From assembly GCA_945875805.1 (NCBI GenBank), contig CAMCLY010000005.1:1-53519 (forward strand): a DNA stretch of 53,519 nucleotides. The letters run 5' to 3'. Numbering within the stretch: position 1 is the stretch's first letter; each line of letters opens with the position of its first letter. The notes beneath the pieces were generated by a model. It had not been told where the DNA came from. It worked only from the letters and a program-made list of their open reading frames with translations, and did not search any database. The translations under genes were made by a program, and so were the position numbers. Positions 36,570 through 45,560 of this stretch are shown one piece after another. The DNA is from an uncultured Myxococcales bacterium. Lineage in GTDB: Bacteria > Myxococcota_A > Bradymonadia > UBA4248.

Positions 36570-38021
36570 TTATATCTCCAGTTGAAGCGTGGAAGCAGGG
36601 CGATAGAGGCGTTTGGGCTGACGATCTTCGAGCGTTTCGACATAAAACCCGCGCAGAAGGTTGGCGGCCACTTCTCCGCGGTACCACGCACTGGCTCTGA
36701 AATCGCTGATGGGATGAAAGTCCTCGCCGATCTGACGGGCCGCCTCGTCGACGTTCTCCTCGTTCCAGACCTTGCCGAGAATGAACGCCTCGGTGCGGCG
36801 CGCCCGCGCGCCGGGCACGGCGGCCATGCCGCCATAGGCAAACCGCGCACACGTCACCACATCGCGCTCGTCCGTTTCGACATAAAATGTGCACGAACAA
36901 CTGCTGATGTCGAGTTCCTGACGCTTGGAAATTTTGTACGACGCACACCGCGCCATGGGGTCGAGTTTGGGCAGTTCAAACCCCACAAGAAGTTCATCGG
37001 GTTCCATCGACGTCTTGCGATACCCGAGAATGAAATCCTCAAACGCCAGCTTGCGAATCCCACGCGGGGACTGCAGACAAAGACGCGAATCCGTGGCAGC
37101 CAAGACCGGCGCAATATCCCCGACAGGCGAACCGCCGCACACCGAACCCGCCATGCACGCAATCTGCTTGATTTGATGTGCCGAGAAAAAGCGCAAAATC
37201 CGCCCCAGCGGCTTGAACCGATCCTGACAGAACATCTCGACATCCCCAAGACGCGCCGTCGCACCGATGACGAGTTTGTCCGATTCCTCGCGCATCTGAC
37301 GCAGTTCGCGAATGTTGCACAAAAACAGAAACTCATGCGCCCGCGCACCCACTTTGTTGAGGATGACACCGACATCCGTCCCGCCAGACACCACCTGGGC
37401 ATCCACATGGGAGGCACGAAAATCAAGCGCCTCCTCCAGAGTGTTCGGCACATAGCAACGAAAATCTTCATACCGGTAATCGAGCGTCTCCACCCCTTCG
37501 GCCGGCTCGTACAATTTGTCGACAAACCGATCCTTGCCCTGCCCCGCCACCTCGCGGACGCACTCCATGATCGGACGATACCCCGTGCAACGACAGAGAT
37601 TCCCTGCCATCTGCTCCACAAACTGCCAGGGCTCCTTCATGTCGTGACGATACGCCGCCTCAAACAGACTCATCGACACGCCAGGCGTGCAATACCCGCA
37701 CTGCGACGCATAATGCGACAAAATCGATTCCTGAACGAGATGACGTTCGTTCCCCTGCGAAATGCCCTCTATCGTATAAATGCGCTTCCCATGAAGCATC
37801 GGCAAATACACAAGACACGAGTTCACCGCGCGATACCTGGGACTCCCGCCCGAGTCGTCGCGAAAAATGACCGTACACGCCCCACAGTCCCCTTCGTTAC
37901 ACCCTTCCTTCGTCCCCGTCAGATGAAGCTCGTCTCGAAGATAGTGCAACAGCGACATCGTCGGCGGAAGACCTTCTATCTCATACCGCCTGTCGTTTAT
38001 CATGCATCGGATTCGGTTCAT
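36570..38021 (-). CDS. xdhA: Xanthine dehydrogenase, FAD and [2Fe-2S] subunit
   Basis: 483 residues. The N-terminus is a plant-type ferredoxin domain with CNEGDCGAC; a second [2Fe-2S] domain has QCGYCTPG and NLCRCTGYRPI. The FAD-binding domain follows (VVSGGTDVG near 215, AGSVCGGSPVGDIAPVLAA near 300) with the CO-dehydrogenase flavoprotein C-terminal fold. It carries electrons from molybdenum to NAD+ or another acceptor. First gene of the two-gene operon; the region upstream (38022-38509) is shared with the divergent Lrp-type regulator gene. Confidence 0.93.
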   Translation of the reverse strand: MNRIRCMINDRRYEIEGLPPTMSLLHYLRDELHLTGTKEGCNEGDCGACTVIFRDDSGGSPRYRAVNSCLVYLPMLHGKRIYTIEGISQGNERHLVQESILSHYASQCGYCTPGVSMSLFEAAYRHDMKEPWQFVEQMAGNLCRCTGYRPIMECVREVAGQGKDRFVDKLYEPAEGVETLDYRYEDFRCYVPNTLEEALDFRASHVDAQVVSGGTDVGVILNKVGARAHEFLFLCNIRELRQMREESDKLVIGATARLGDVEMFCQDRFKPLGRILRFFSAHQIKQIACMAGSVCGGSPVGDIAPVLAATDSRLCLQSPRGIRKLAFEDFILGYRKTSMEPDELLVGFELPKLDPMARCASYKISKRQELDISSCSCTFYVETDERDVVTCARFAYGGMAAVPGARARRTEAFILGKVWNEENVDEAARQIGEDFHPISDFRASAWYRGEVAANLLRGFYVETLEDRQPKRLYRPASTLQLEI

Positions 38022-38509
38022 TTCCCCTCTCTCTTCTTAATCTGGTGCGCATCCATAAAAATCGTCCGTCGCCTTCCGGACACCATTCACAGACACGCCT
38101 CGCCTCGGTTCAGAGCGACGGATCTGCCGCCCCCCAATTCAGACCCGCAAAACTATAACGATTCCGCCGTTCTGAAAATTTAAATTTCACCCGTCCCCCA
38201 CGCTTTCGCAGGAAATGCAACACCGTTGCACAGACTCCGGATGTGCGTAAATGAAGGTAGAACGCCTACATCTCAAAAACCCGCTTCGCTTTTCCACCTC
38301 CCCCTCTCGCCACCCGAAAAATAAATTCAAAAATACATCTACCCCCCTGCACTATATACAACTTCTTTCTTGCGTTTCATGCCTTTTCGGCGTAAAAGCC
38401 GATTCCGTTAGATTGTAAGTCTGTCTCCCACCTTGGAAGACTAAAACCTCCACCCAACTCAGTCGTCAAGACCGCCCTGCCAAATCACACGCCCATGAAA
38501 GGAAAACCC
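38022..38509. other. Divergent intergenic region between xdhA and the Lrp-type regulator
   Basis: 488 bases without a supported gene. AT-rich around 38310-38380. A small hairpin TCGGC-GTAAAA-GCCGA lies at 38387-38402. It must hold promoters for both directions, but I cannot place -35/-10 boxes with confidence. Confidence 0.5.
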
Positions 38510-38974
38510 ATGAATCAGCTCGACAAGAATATCCTCGAAACCCTTCAGCGACAGGCTGATATTTCCAATAAGGAACTCGCCGCCCAAAACGGACTCGCCG
38601 AAAGCTCCATGCTCAATCGTGTCAAAAATCTCAAAGAAAAGGGCATCATCAAGTCCTATCGCGCCGTCATCGACCCCAAGGCCATCGGATATTCCGTTCA
38701 GGCACTCATCATGCTCAACCTCAGCCAGCACCAGATCCAGTCCATCGCCTCCTTCGAGGAACGCCTTCTCCAGCTCCCCGAGGTCAAGGTCGGCTACCAC
38801 ATCACCGGACGTTACGACTATGCCATCCACGTCGTCCTGCGCGACATCGATCACCTGGCCAACCTCATCAAGGACACCATCTCCAAACTCCCCGGCCTGG
38901 AACGCCAGGAAACCTTCCTCATCTTCTCCGCCATCAAAGAGGATGCCGGGTATTCGCTCGACTACGCCATCTAA
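38510..38974 (+). CDS. Lrp/AsnC-family transcriptional regulator
   Basis: 154 residues from the ATG at 38510, with AAAGGA six bases upstream; an earlier in-frame ATG (38495) overlaps that site. Winged helix-turn-helix at 3-60 (MNQLDKNILETLQRQADISN, ESSMLNRVKNLKEKGIIKSY) and an RAM/AsnC ligand-binding domain (VQALIMLNLSQ... VKVGYHITGRYDYAIHVVLRDIDHL... LPGLERQETFLIFSAIKE). Typical length. It is divergent from the xanthine dehydrogenase operon and could regulate it, but that is inference from position only. A strong repeat-type terminator follows. Confidence 0.92.
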   Translation: MNQLDKNILETLQRQADISNKELAAQNGLAESSMLNRVKNLKEKGIIKSYRAVIDPKAIGYSVQALIMLNLSQHQIQSIASFEERLLQLPEVKVGYHITGRYDYAIHVVLRDIDHLANLIKDTISKLPGLERQETFLIFSAIKEDAGYSLDYAI

Positions 38975-38997
38975 TCCGCACCGTGGTGCAGACTCCC

Positions 38998-39067
38998 GGG
39001 GCGGGGCTATTGCATACGCCCCGCGCGCCGCGCTATTGCCCAAAGGCAATACGCGCGGCCTTTTTTT
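38998..39067 (+). terminator. Bulged hairpin repeats ending in a T-run after the Lrp-type gene
   Basis: 38998-39023 has arms GGGGC/GCCCC around TAT-TGC-ATA, a minimal copy. 39028-39060 has CCGCGC, TATTGCC, loop CAAA, GGCAATA, unpaired C, GCGCGG, followed by CC and seven T. The second is a convincing intrinsic terminator. The frame open upstream of 39217 in this gap is not coding. Confidence 0.8.
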
Positions 39068-39216
39068 CTTCCGTCCCAACACGCCTTTTTTGCCCGCATA
39101 CGCATGAAACCGGACGGACACACGGGCATCGACATCTGACGCGCACAAACCGCGGCGAGCTTTCACGCCGGTTCGTGCCTCATCCGGGCCCGGCCGGGGC
39201 CCTCATCAGGAAAACC

Positions 39217-40026
39217 ATGACTTCATCCCTTTCCCCGTCGACGCTGGAACCCCTCCTCGCCCTCGCCCGACAGGCCGCCTCGCTTGCAGCTCAAAATCTC
39301 GCCGCGCGTTGGGACGAACCCCGCGACATCCACATCAAATCCGACGAATCCCTCGTCACGCTAATCGACTCCCCATACGTAAAACTCCTCTTCGATTTCT
39401 TTGCCACCCATACCCCGGATTACGGATTTCTCGGCGAGGAAGGCGGCATTCACGAGGCCCAAAAAAACGACCAGCCGTACTGGTATGTCGATCCCGTCGA
39501 CGGGACGTCCAATATGGCCCACGGATTTCCGTGGTCATGCATCTCCATCGGGCTCGTCGTCGAAGGCCAACCCGTCGTGGGCGTCGTCAACAATCCCATC
39601 CAGAATCACGAATTTTACGGAGCCCAGGGTTTGGGGGCATGGCTCAACGGGCGCCGGCTGCACGTGTCCCGGAACGCCGATTTTGCGCGCGCGCTTCTGG
39701 CGACGGGCTTCCCCGTCGGCCCCCACGCCGACCGTTTTCCAAACCTCGACAATTTCGGACGCGTCTCGCGCGCGGTCCACTCCGTGCGTCGCCCGGGCTC
39801 GGCCGCCCTGGACCTCTGCTGCGTGGCCGCGGGATGGTTTGACGGATTCTGGGAAATCAACCTCAAGCCCTGGGACACGGCCGCCGGCGTCATCCTCGTC
39901 CGCGAAGCGGGGGGCACCGTCACGGGATTTGAAGGCGACGCCTACGATCCCCATGTGCCCTACATCATCGCGACCAACGCACAGTTCCACGCGCCGCTGC
40001 AGGCCCTGCTGCTCAAACGCGGCTGA
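39217..40026 (+). CDS. Inositol monophosphatase family phosphatase
   Basis: 269 residues. Mg-dependent phosphatase of the IMPase/FBPase/CysQ superfamily. Metal-binding motifs: GEEGG (about 72-76), DPVDGTSNM (about 91-99), and WDTAAG near 213. Substrate may be inositol phosphate, a sugar phosphate or PAP; the sequence alone does not decide. AGGA six bases before the ATG at 39217 sets the start; the open frame upstream crosses the hairpin terminator. It is the first of three genes in the same direction with alaS and prfC, separated from alaS by hairpin repeats. Confidence 0.9.
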   Translation: MTSSLSPSTLEPLLALARQAASLAAQNLAARWDEPRDIHIKSDESLVTLIDSPYVKLLFDFFATHTPDYGFLGEEGGIHEAQKNDQPYWYVDPVDGTSNMAHGFPWSCISIGLVVEGQPVVGVVNNPIQNHEFYGAQGLGAWLNGRRLHVSRNADFARALLATGFPVGPHADRFPNLDNFGRVSRAVHSVRRPGSAALDLCCVAAGWFDGFWEINLKPWDTAAGVILVREAGGTVTGFEGDAYDPHVPYIIATNAQFHAPLQALLLKRG

Positions 40027-40049
40027 CCGTGCGGCGCCGCGACAGCGCC

Positions 40050-40114
40050 GGCGGCGTATCCGCGCGCGGATAGCCGACGGCCAAAGGGCGTATCCGCCCA
40101 CGGCGGATAGCCCT
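40050..40114. repeat. Two bulged hairpin repeats upstream of alaS
   Basis: 40050-40076: CGGC, G, TATCCGC/GCGGATA, GCCG. 40085-40114: AGGGC, unpaired G, TAT, inner CCGCC/GGCGG, loop CAC, ATA, GCCCT. Both forward orientation. The remaining part of the 257-bp gap (40115-40283) is GC-rich, with only the alaS ribosome-binding site recognised. Confidence 0.75.
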
Positions 40115-40283
40115 GCACGCCCGGGCGTGTCCGGCCCAGCAGGACGGACAGCCCGGCCCACGGCAGGAAGCCCGCACCACAAAAATTCGCACACTTTGGC
40201 CTTCCCGACGCAGGCTTTTGTGCTACAAGGCGCCGCCCATTTTGCGGGATATCTGAACGCATCCCGCCCAAAGGAGTCCTAAC

Positions 40284-42914
40284 GTGAAAAGCGATACCCT
40301 GAGAGAAGAATTTTTATCCTATTTCCAAAACCTCAACCACGAAGTCGTCGCAAGCTCGCCTGTCATCCCCCGAAACGACCCCACCCTGCTCTTTGCCAAT
40401 GCCGGCATGAATCAGTTCAAGGAAGTCTTTCTGGGCAACGAGATCCGCAGCTACAAACGCGCCACGAGCGTCCAGAAATGCATCCGCGCGGGCGGAAAAC
40501 ACAACGATTTGGACGAGGTCGGAAAGGACGGACGGCACCTCACCTTCTTTGAAATGCTCGGAAACTGGAGCTTCGGCGATTACGGCAAGCCCGAAGCCAT
40601 CCGCTGGGCATGGGAGTTCATGACGCAGGTGCTGCACCTCGACCCGGCCCACCTGTACGTGAGCATTTATAAGGACGACGACGAGGCGTTTGACGTCTGG
40701 CATCACGACATCGGCCTGGCGCCCGAACGCATCGCCCGATTTGGCGACATCACGCGCGGGGACGAGGAGAACTTCTGGAGCATGGGGCCGGTCGGCGCCT
40801 GCGGCCCGTGCACCGAAATCTACATCGATTTGCGCCCCGACGAAGAGATGAAATGGGGCCTGGGATTCCCAGAAGACCGGTACCTCGAACTCTGGAACGT
40901 CGTGTTCATGCAGTTTGAACGCGCCGAGGACGGCTCGCTGACGCGTCTGCCCATGTGCAGCGTCGACACGGGCATGGGCATGGAGCGCATTCTGAGCATT
41001 CTCCAGCACGTCGACTCCGTCTACGAAACCGATTTGTTCACCAAGATCCTCGAAAAAATTTCCGCCCTCCTCGGACGCAACGAGTCCCAGCACGAGATCC
41101 TCGCCTCCCCGGACTGCACGGCCTACCGCGTCATCGCCGACCACGTGCGCACGCTGACCTTTGCCGTCAGCGAGGGACAGCCGTTCTCCAACGACGGAAG
41201 GGGATACGTGCTGAGACGGATTTTGCGGCGCGCGGTGCGTTTCGGACGCATGCTCGGGTTCCACGAACCGTTTTTGTGCAAGGTGTCGCAGGCCGTCGTC
41301 GATACGTTCTCAAAGGCATACCCCGAAATCGGACTCGTCGCCAAACAGACCCAGGAAGTCATCCGGCTCGAAGAAGAACGCTTCTTTGCAACGATTGACC
41401 GCGGCATCGCGCGGTTTGAAGACGTCGCCGCCCGCGCCAAAAATGGCGTCATCGACGGCCGCGAATCGTTTGTGCTCTATGACACATACGGATTCCCGCT
41501 CGATTTGACGCAAATCATGGCCGAGGAACGCGGCCTGACGGTCGACGTGGCCGCCTTTGACGCCGCCCTGGCCGAACAGCGCCAGCGTTCAAGCGAAAAG
41601 GCCAAGTTCTACACGAACATCCAGGAACCCTGGACCATCCTGCGCGAGGGCGTCAGCGGCGCATTTTCCGGCTACACCCAGTCCCGCGGCGAGTCCGGCG
41701 TGCTTCGCTACCGACAGAGCGGGGACATCTGCGAGATCATCCTCGAAACGACGCCGTTTTATGCCGAAGGCGGCGGCGAGGTCGGCGACCACGGCACGCT
41801 GAAATCGACGGCGTGCGATCTGGTCTTCGACGTCATCGACACCATCCGCGGCGAAGGCGGCATCGTCCACGTCTGCCAGGTGCGCGAGGGGTTTGTGACC
41901 CGCGAGGCCATGTCGGGAAAATTTGAGGCCGCCGTCGATCCTGAGTTTCGCGCCGCTGTCTCGGCCAATCACACATGCACCCACCTGCTCCAGGCCGCCC
42001 TGCGCGGCATCGTGAGCAAGGAGATTTACCAGGCCGGATCGCTCGTCCGCCCCGACCGCCTGCGCTTCGACTTCACCTTCCCACGCGCCCTCACCCCACA
42101 GGAACTCGGCCAGATAGAACAGCGCGTCAACGCCGTCATCGCGCGCGGACTCGAAGTACACAAGCACGCCGACGTCCCCATCGAGGCCGCCAAGGCCATG
42201 GGCGCCATGGCCATTTTTGGCGAAAAATACGGTGCCCGCGTCCGCGTGATCGAAGTTTCCGAAGGCGAAAGCACCGAACTTTGCGGCGGCATCCACGTCG
42301 ACAACACCCGGGACATCCAGCTCTTCCGCATCGTGTCCGAATCGGCCATCTCCGCTGGAGTCCGCCGCATCGAATGCGTGACGCGCGCCACCGCGATGGA
42401 GCTGTACCGCTCTGAACGTCAGATCGTCGCCGACCTCGCCCGCGACCTCCACTGCGACGCAGGCGCCATCCTCTCACGCGTCGAAAAACTCCACGACACC
42501 GTCGCACGCCTCGAAAAGGAGGTCGAGGCCGCCCGCGTCCGCCTAGCCCAGGCCGAAATCGCCGGCATCCTGGCCACGCGCCGCGTCACGCCCTCCGGCC
42601 TCTCGGTCTACGCCGCCCGTATCGATGTGCGCGAGCGCAAGGACCTCCTCACCTACGGCGATCTGTTGCGCGACCGCATGGAATCCGGCGCCGCCATGCT
42701 CGGCGCCGTCGTCGACGGCAAGCCCGCCCTCCTGTGCGTCGTCTCACAGGACGCCGTAAAACGCGGCCTCCATGCCGGAAAAATCGTCGGCCTCTGTGCC
42801 GAAGTCATCGGCGGAAAGGGCGGTGGACGCCCCAATTCCGCCCAGGCAGGCGGCACCTCCCTCGAACACCTCGACGAAGCCATCGTCAAAATTTACGACT
42901 GCGTCCAGGATTAA
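40284..42914 (+). CDS. alaS: Alanyl-tRNA synthetase
   Basis: 876 residues, full length. It charges tRNA-Ala. GTG start at 40284 with AAGGAG seven bases upstream. N-terminal class II catalytic core with FANAGMNQFKEVFLG (motif region) and HLTFFEMLGNWSFGDYGK; the central editing domain has HTCTHLL (zinc/editing HxxxH) and CGGIHVDNT; the C-terminal DHHA1-type domain has KGGGRPNSAQAGG. All expected blocks are present. prfC starts four bases after its stop. Confidence 0.97.
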   Translation: MKSDTLREEFLSYFQNLNHEVVASSPVIPRNDPTLLFANAGMNQFKEVFLGNEIRSYKRATSVQKCIRAGGKHNDLDEVGKDGRHLTFFEMLGNWSFGDYGKPEAIRWAWEFMTQVLHLDPAHLYVSIYKDDDEAFDVWHHDIGLAPERIARFGDITRGDEENFWSMGPVGACGPCTEIYIDLRPDEEMKWGLGFPEDRYLELWNVVFMQFERAEDGSLTRLPMCSVDTGMGMERILSILQHVDSVYETDLFTKILEKISALLGRNESQHEILASPDCTAYRVIADHVRTLTFAVSEGQPFSNDGRGYVLRRILRRAVRFGRMLGFHEPFLCKVSQAVVDTFSKAYPEIGLVAKQTQEVIRLEEERFFATIDRGIARFEDVAARAKNGVIDGRESFVLYDTYGFPLDLTQIMAEERGLTVDVAAFDAALAEQRQRSSEKAKFYTNIQEPWTILREGVSGAFSGYTQSRGESGVLRYRQSGDICEIILETTPFYAEGGGEVGDHGTLKSTACDLVFDVIDTIRGEGGIVHVCQVREGFVTREAMSGKFEAAVDPEFRAAVSANHTCTHLLQAALRGIVSKEIYQAGSLVRPDRLRFDFTFPRALTPQELGQIEQRVNAVIARGLEVHKHADVPIEAAKAMGAMAIFGEKYGARVRVIEVSEGESTELCGGIHVDNTRDIQLFRIVSESAISAGVRRIECVTRATAMELYRSERQIVADLARDLHCDAGAILSRVEKLHDTVARLEKEVEAARVRLAQAEIAGILATRRVTPSGLSVYAARIDVRERKDLLTYGDLLRDRMESGAAMLGAVVDGKPALLCVVSQDAVKRGLHAGKIVGLCAEVIGGKGGGRPNSAQAGGTSLEHLDEAIVKIYDCVQD

Positions 42915-42917
42915 AAC

Positions 42918-44522
42918 ATGTCCCAGTACTCCGAAGAAATTCAGAAACGGCGCACATTTGCAATCATCTCGCATCCGGACGCCGGCAAAACAACCCTCAC
43001 CGAAAAGCTCCTCCTCTACGGAGGGGCCGTCCACACCGCCGGATCCGTCAAGGCCCGAAAAAGTGCCCGACATGCCACCAGCGACTGGATGTCCATGGAG
43101 CAGGAACGCGGCATCTCCATCTCGACCTCCGTCATGCACTTCGTCTGGGCCGGATGCGAGATGAACCTCCTCGACACCCCGGGACACAACGATTTCAGCG
43201 AGGACACCTACCGCACCCTTGCCGCCGCCGATTCCGCCATCATGCTCCTCGACGCCGTCAAGGGCGTCGAGCCACAGACGATAAAACTCTTCCAGGTCTG
43301 CCGCATGCGCGGCATCCCCATCGTCACATTCATCAACAAAATGGACCGTGAGGGACGCGACCCCCTCGAACTCCTTTCCGAAATCGAAGAAGTCCTCGGC
43401 ATCCCCACCTCCCCCGCCACCTGGCCAGTCGGACAGGGCAAAAACTTCGTCGGCGTCTATGACCGATGGCACAAGCGCCTCATGAAGTTTGAACGCGCCG
43501 ACGGCGGATCCAACCGCGTCCCCGTCATCGACGGCGACCTCGACGATCCAACCCTCAAAAATGAAATCGGCGCGCGCGCCTACGAAGACCTCCGCGACGC
43601 CCTCGAACTCCTCGACGGCGCTGGTGCCCCTTTCGACCGCGAGGCATTCCTCGCCGGAAAACTCAGCCCCGTCTTCTTCGGAAGCGCACTCACCAACTTC
43701 GGCGTCGAACCCTTCCTCGACGCATTCATCCACCTCGCCCCCGCCCCCCGAAACCGCATCACGGCCGACGGCGACACTGTCACCCCGGATTCCGACGATT
43801 TCTCAGGGTTCGTCTTCAAAATCCAGGCAAACATGGACCCGAGACACCGCGACCGCATCGCCTTCTTCAGACTCTGCTCCGGCCGGTTTGAACGCGGTAT
43901 GCAGGCCGTCCTCGGCCGCACCGGCGCCAAACTCACCCTCTCCAAATCCCTCATGTTCATGGCCCAGGAACGAAGCAACGTCGAGGAAGCCTACGCCGGC
44001 GACATCGTCGGGCTCTGGGACTCCGGACAGCTCCATATCGGCGACACCCTCTTCACAGGAAAACCCGTCGCCTACGAGGGCATCCCAAGATTCAGCCCCG
44101 AACACTTCGTCCGCGTCGTCCTCCGCGACCCCCTCAAGCGAAAACAGCTCAAAAAAGGTCTCGACGAACTCTCCGAGGAAGGCGCCGTCCAGGTCTTCTA
44201 CGATCTCGAACGCATGGAACGCGACCCCATCCTGGGCGCCGTCGGTCGCCTCCAGTTCGACGTCGTCCAAAATCGCCTCGAAACCGAATACAACGTCCGC
44301 GTCACCTTCGACAGCCTCCCCTATCAGCACGCCCGGTGGATAGAAGGCGAACTCGACGCCGACGAAATGGCCCGCCGCAGCGGCACCCTTTGCCTCCGCG
44401 ACATCGAAAATCGACTCATCGTCCTCTTCTCCTCCGAATGGATGATGCGCCGCATCATCGACGACTACAAAGACAAACCGGTCGAATTCATCGCCGCCGT
44501 CCAGCCCGGTCGAAAAGCCTAG
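42918..44522 (+). CDS. prfC: Peptide chain release factor 3
   Basis: 534 residues. GTPase that recycles RF1/RF2 from the ribosome after termination. G1 SHPDAGKTTLTEKLLL, G2/switch RGISISTSVMHF, G3 DTPGHNDFSEDT, G4 NKMD. RF3-typical blocks ATSDWMSMEQERGIS and GAVGRLQFDVVQNRLETEY distinguish it from EF-G. Immediately downstream of alaS, so probably co-transcribed. It marks the end of the GC-rich core block; sequence composition changes sharply after 44.7 kb. Confidence 0.97.
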   Translation: MSQYSEEIQKRRTFAIISHPDAGKTTLTEKLLLYGGAVHTAGSVKARKSARHATSDWMSMEQERGISISTSVMHFVWAGCEMNLLDTPGHNDFSEDTYRTLAAADSAIMLLDAVKGVEPQTIKLFQVCRMRGIPIVTFINKMDREGRDPLELLSEIEEVLGIPTSPATWPVGQGKNFVGVYDRWHKRLMKFERADGGSNRVPVIDGDLDDPTLKNEIGARAYEDLRDALELLDGAGAPFDREAFLAGKLSPVFFGSALTNFGVEPFLDAFIHLAPAPRNRITADGDTVTPDSDDFSGFVFKIQANMDPRHRDRIAFFRLCSGRFERGMQAVLGRTGAKLTLSKSLMFMAQERSNVEEAYAGDIVGLWDSGQLHIGDTLFTGKPVAYEGIPRFSPEHFVRVVLRDPLKRKQLKKGLDELSEEGAVQVFYDLERMERDPILGAVGRLQFDVVQNRLETEYNVRVTFDSLPYQHARWIEGELDADEMARRSGTLCLRDIENRLIVLFSSEWMMRRIIDDYKDKPVEFIAAVQPGRKA

Positions 44523-44536
44523 GTTCCTGTCCGGCC

Positions 44537-44657
44537 GGGAGCGCTATCGGGCCAAGCCCGATACGCGCCCCTCACGGCGCTATGCCCCGCGGGCATACGC
44601 GCCTTTGCGCCCGGCTATGTGCTCGACCGCTTCGCCGTCTGCGCGCATACGCCGGGC
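44537..44657. repeat. Three bulged hairpin repeats downstream of prfC
   Basis: 44537-44571: GCGC, TATCGGGC, loop CAA, GCCCGATA, unpaired C, GCGC. 44576-44603: GGCGC, TATGCCC, GGGCATA, C, GCGCC. 44609-44657: the larger form with TATGTGC/GCGCATA and an internal GACCGC/GCCGTC-type stem, related to 49345-49397 and to the 72-bp elements. All reverse orientation. Confidence 0.75.
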
Positions 44658-44714
44658 GTTGTTTAAGGATTTAGGTATCATGGAGTCACTGTCACCATAT
44701 TGTCTTAAAATGTG

Positions 44715-45548
44715 TCATAGTGACGCTTCCCACTTGATGGCAATGTTAGGAAATTGATTATTGATAATGTTAAAAGGCGAATCCTTGAAACGCTCAGCAA
44801 AAAGTTTAAAGAGAGGAGTTATGGGACTTGGATGAGGAGATTCGATGACATGAATTTTTGGAGAATTATCATCAAACGATAAATTGTATAATTCATAATT
44901 CTTTTCATAGCATTTTTTCCCTTTTTTATAATCTAAGGCATAACAACCTAATGTATTTTTAATGTATTTTGTTTCATTGCTCAACAATTCATTAAACAAC
45001 TTTATCGCCTCATCGCCCATCAGGATAAATCCAACTTCTCCGTCTCTATTTTTTAAGATTGCATTAATTGTACGTTTTGTAAATTCTTGCCAACCAATAG
45101 ATTTATGAGAACCAGCTTTCCCACCTTTTACGGTGAGAATTGCATTCAGAAGTAAGACTCCTTGCTTTGACCATCCAGCAAGTTGTCTATTTTCATCCTT
45201 AATCTTCAAAACACGAAATATCCATTTGAGAGAATCATTTTTATTACTATTAATTTTCTGTGAAAAACAAAGTCCATCCGCTCTTTCATCAGGATAGGGA
45301 TCCTGACCCAAAATGACGACTTTTACTTTCTCAAATGGTGTAAGCTTAAATGCTCTGAAGATATCCTTCTGTGCTGGAAAGATTGTTTCTTTATTATATC
45401 CCTCCTTCAGTTTCTTAGCCAAATCTTTACCTTTACCAGAATTAAAAAACTCTGAGAGTACATCCCAGCCATTATGTTTTCCATCATCTTCTTCCCAAAA
45501 TTTATCCGTTTTGAATGGAAACAGAGCCTTGGTGTCGTTGTTACTCAT
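44715..45548 (-). CDS. ung: Family-1 uracil-DNA glycosylase
   Basis: 277 residues, longer than the usual ~225 because of Lys-rich insertions. It excises uracil from DNA. Motifs: GQDPYP at 81-86 (catalytic Asp83; most family members read GQDPYH), GLCFS, GVLLLNAILTV, SHKSIGWQEFT, and HPSP with the catalytic-loop histidine. GGAGG lies before the ATG, inside the end of the upstream gene; 12 bases separate them, so it is co-translated with the FtsZ-like gene. Much more AT-rich and Lys/Asn-rich than the core genes, suggesting transfer. It is the only uracil glycosylase in the window. Confidence 0.92.
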   Translation of the reverse strand: MSNNDTKALFPFKTDKFWEEDDGKHNGWDVLSEFFNSGKGKDLAKKLKEGYNKETIFPAQKDIFRAFKLTPFEKVKVVILGQDPYPDERADGLCFSQKINSNKNDSLKWIFRVLKIKDENRQLAGWSKQGVLLLNAILTVKGGKAGSHKSIGWQEFTKRTINAILKNRDGEVGFILMGDEAIKLFNELLSNETKYIKNTLGCYALDYKKGKKCYEKNYELYNLSFDDNSPKIHVIESPHPSPITPLFKLFAERFKDSPFNIINNQFPNIAIKWEASL

Positions 45549-45560
45549 ATTATTGTCCTC

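Noticed and set aside
38380-38460. tRNA-like segment upstream of the Lrp-type gene
   Set aside because: Short pairable arms are visible, but no T-loop consensus and no full cloverleaf can be drawn.
38983-39216. Upstream extension of the phosphatase frame
   Set aside because: It runs through a hairpin terminator with a T-run; a ribosome-binding site and family homology start at 39217.
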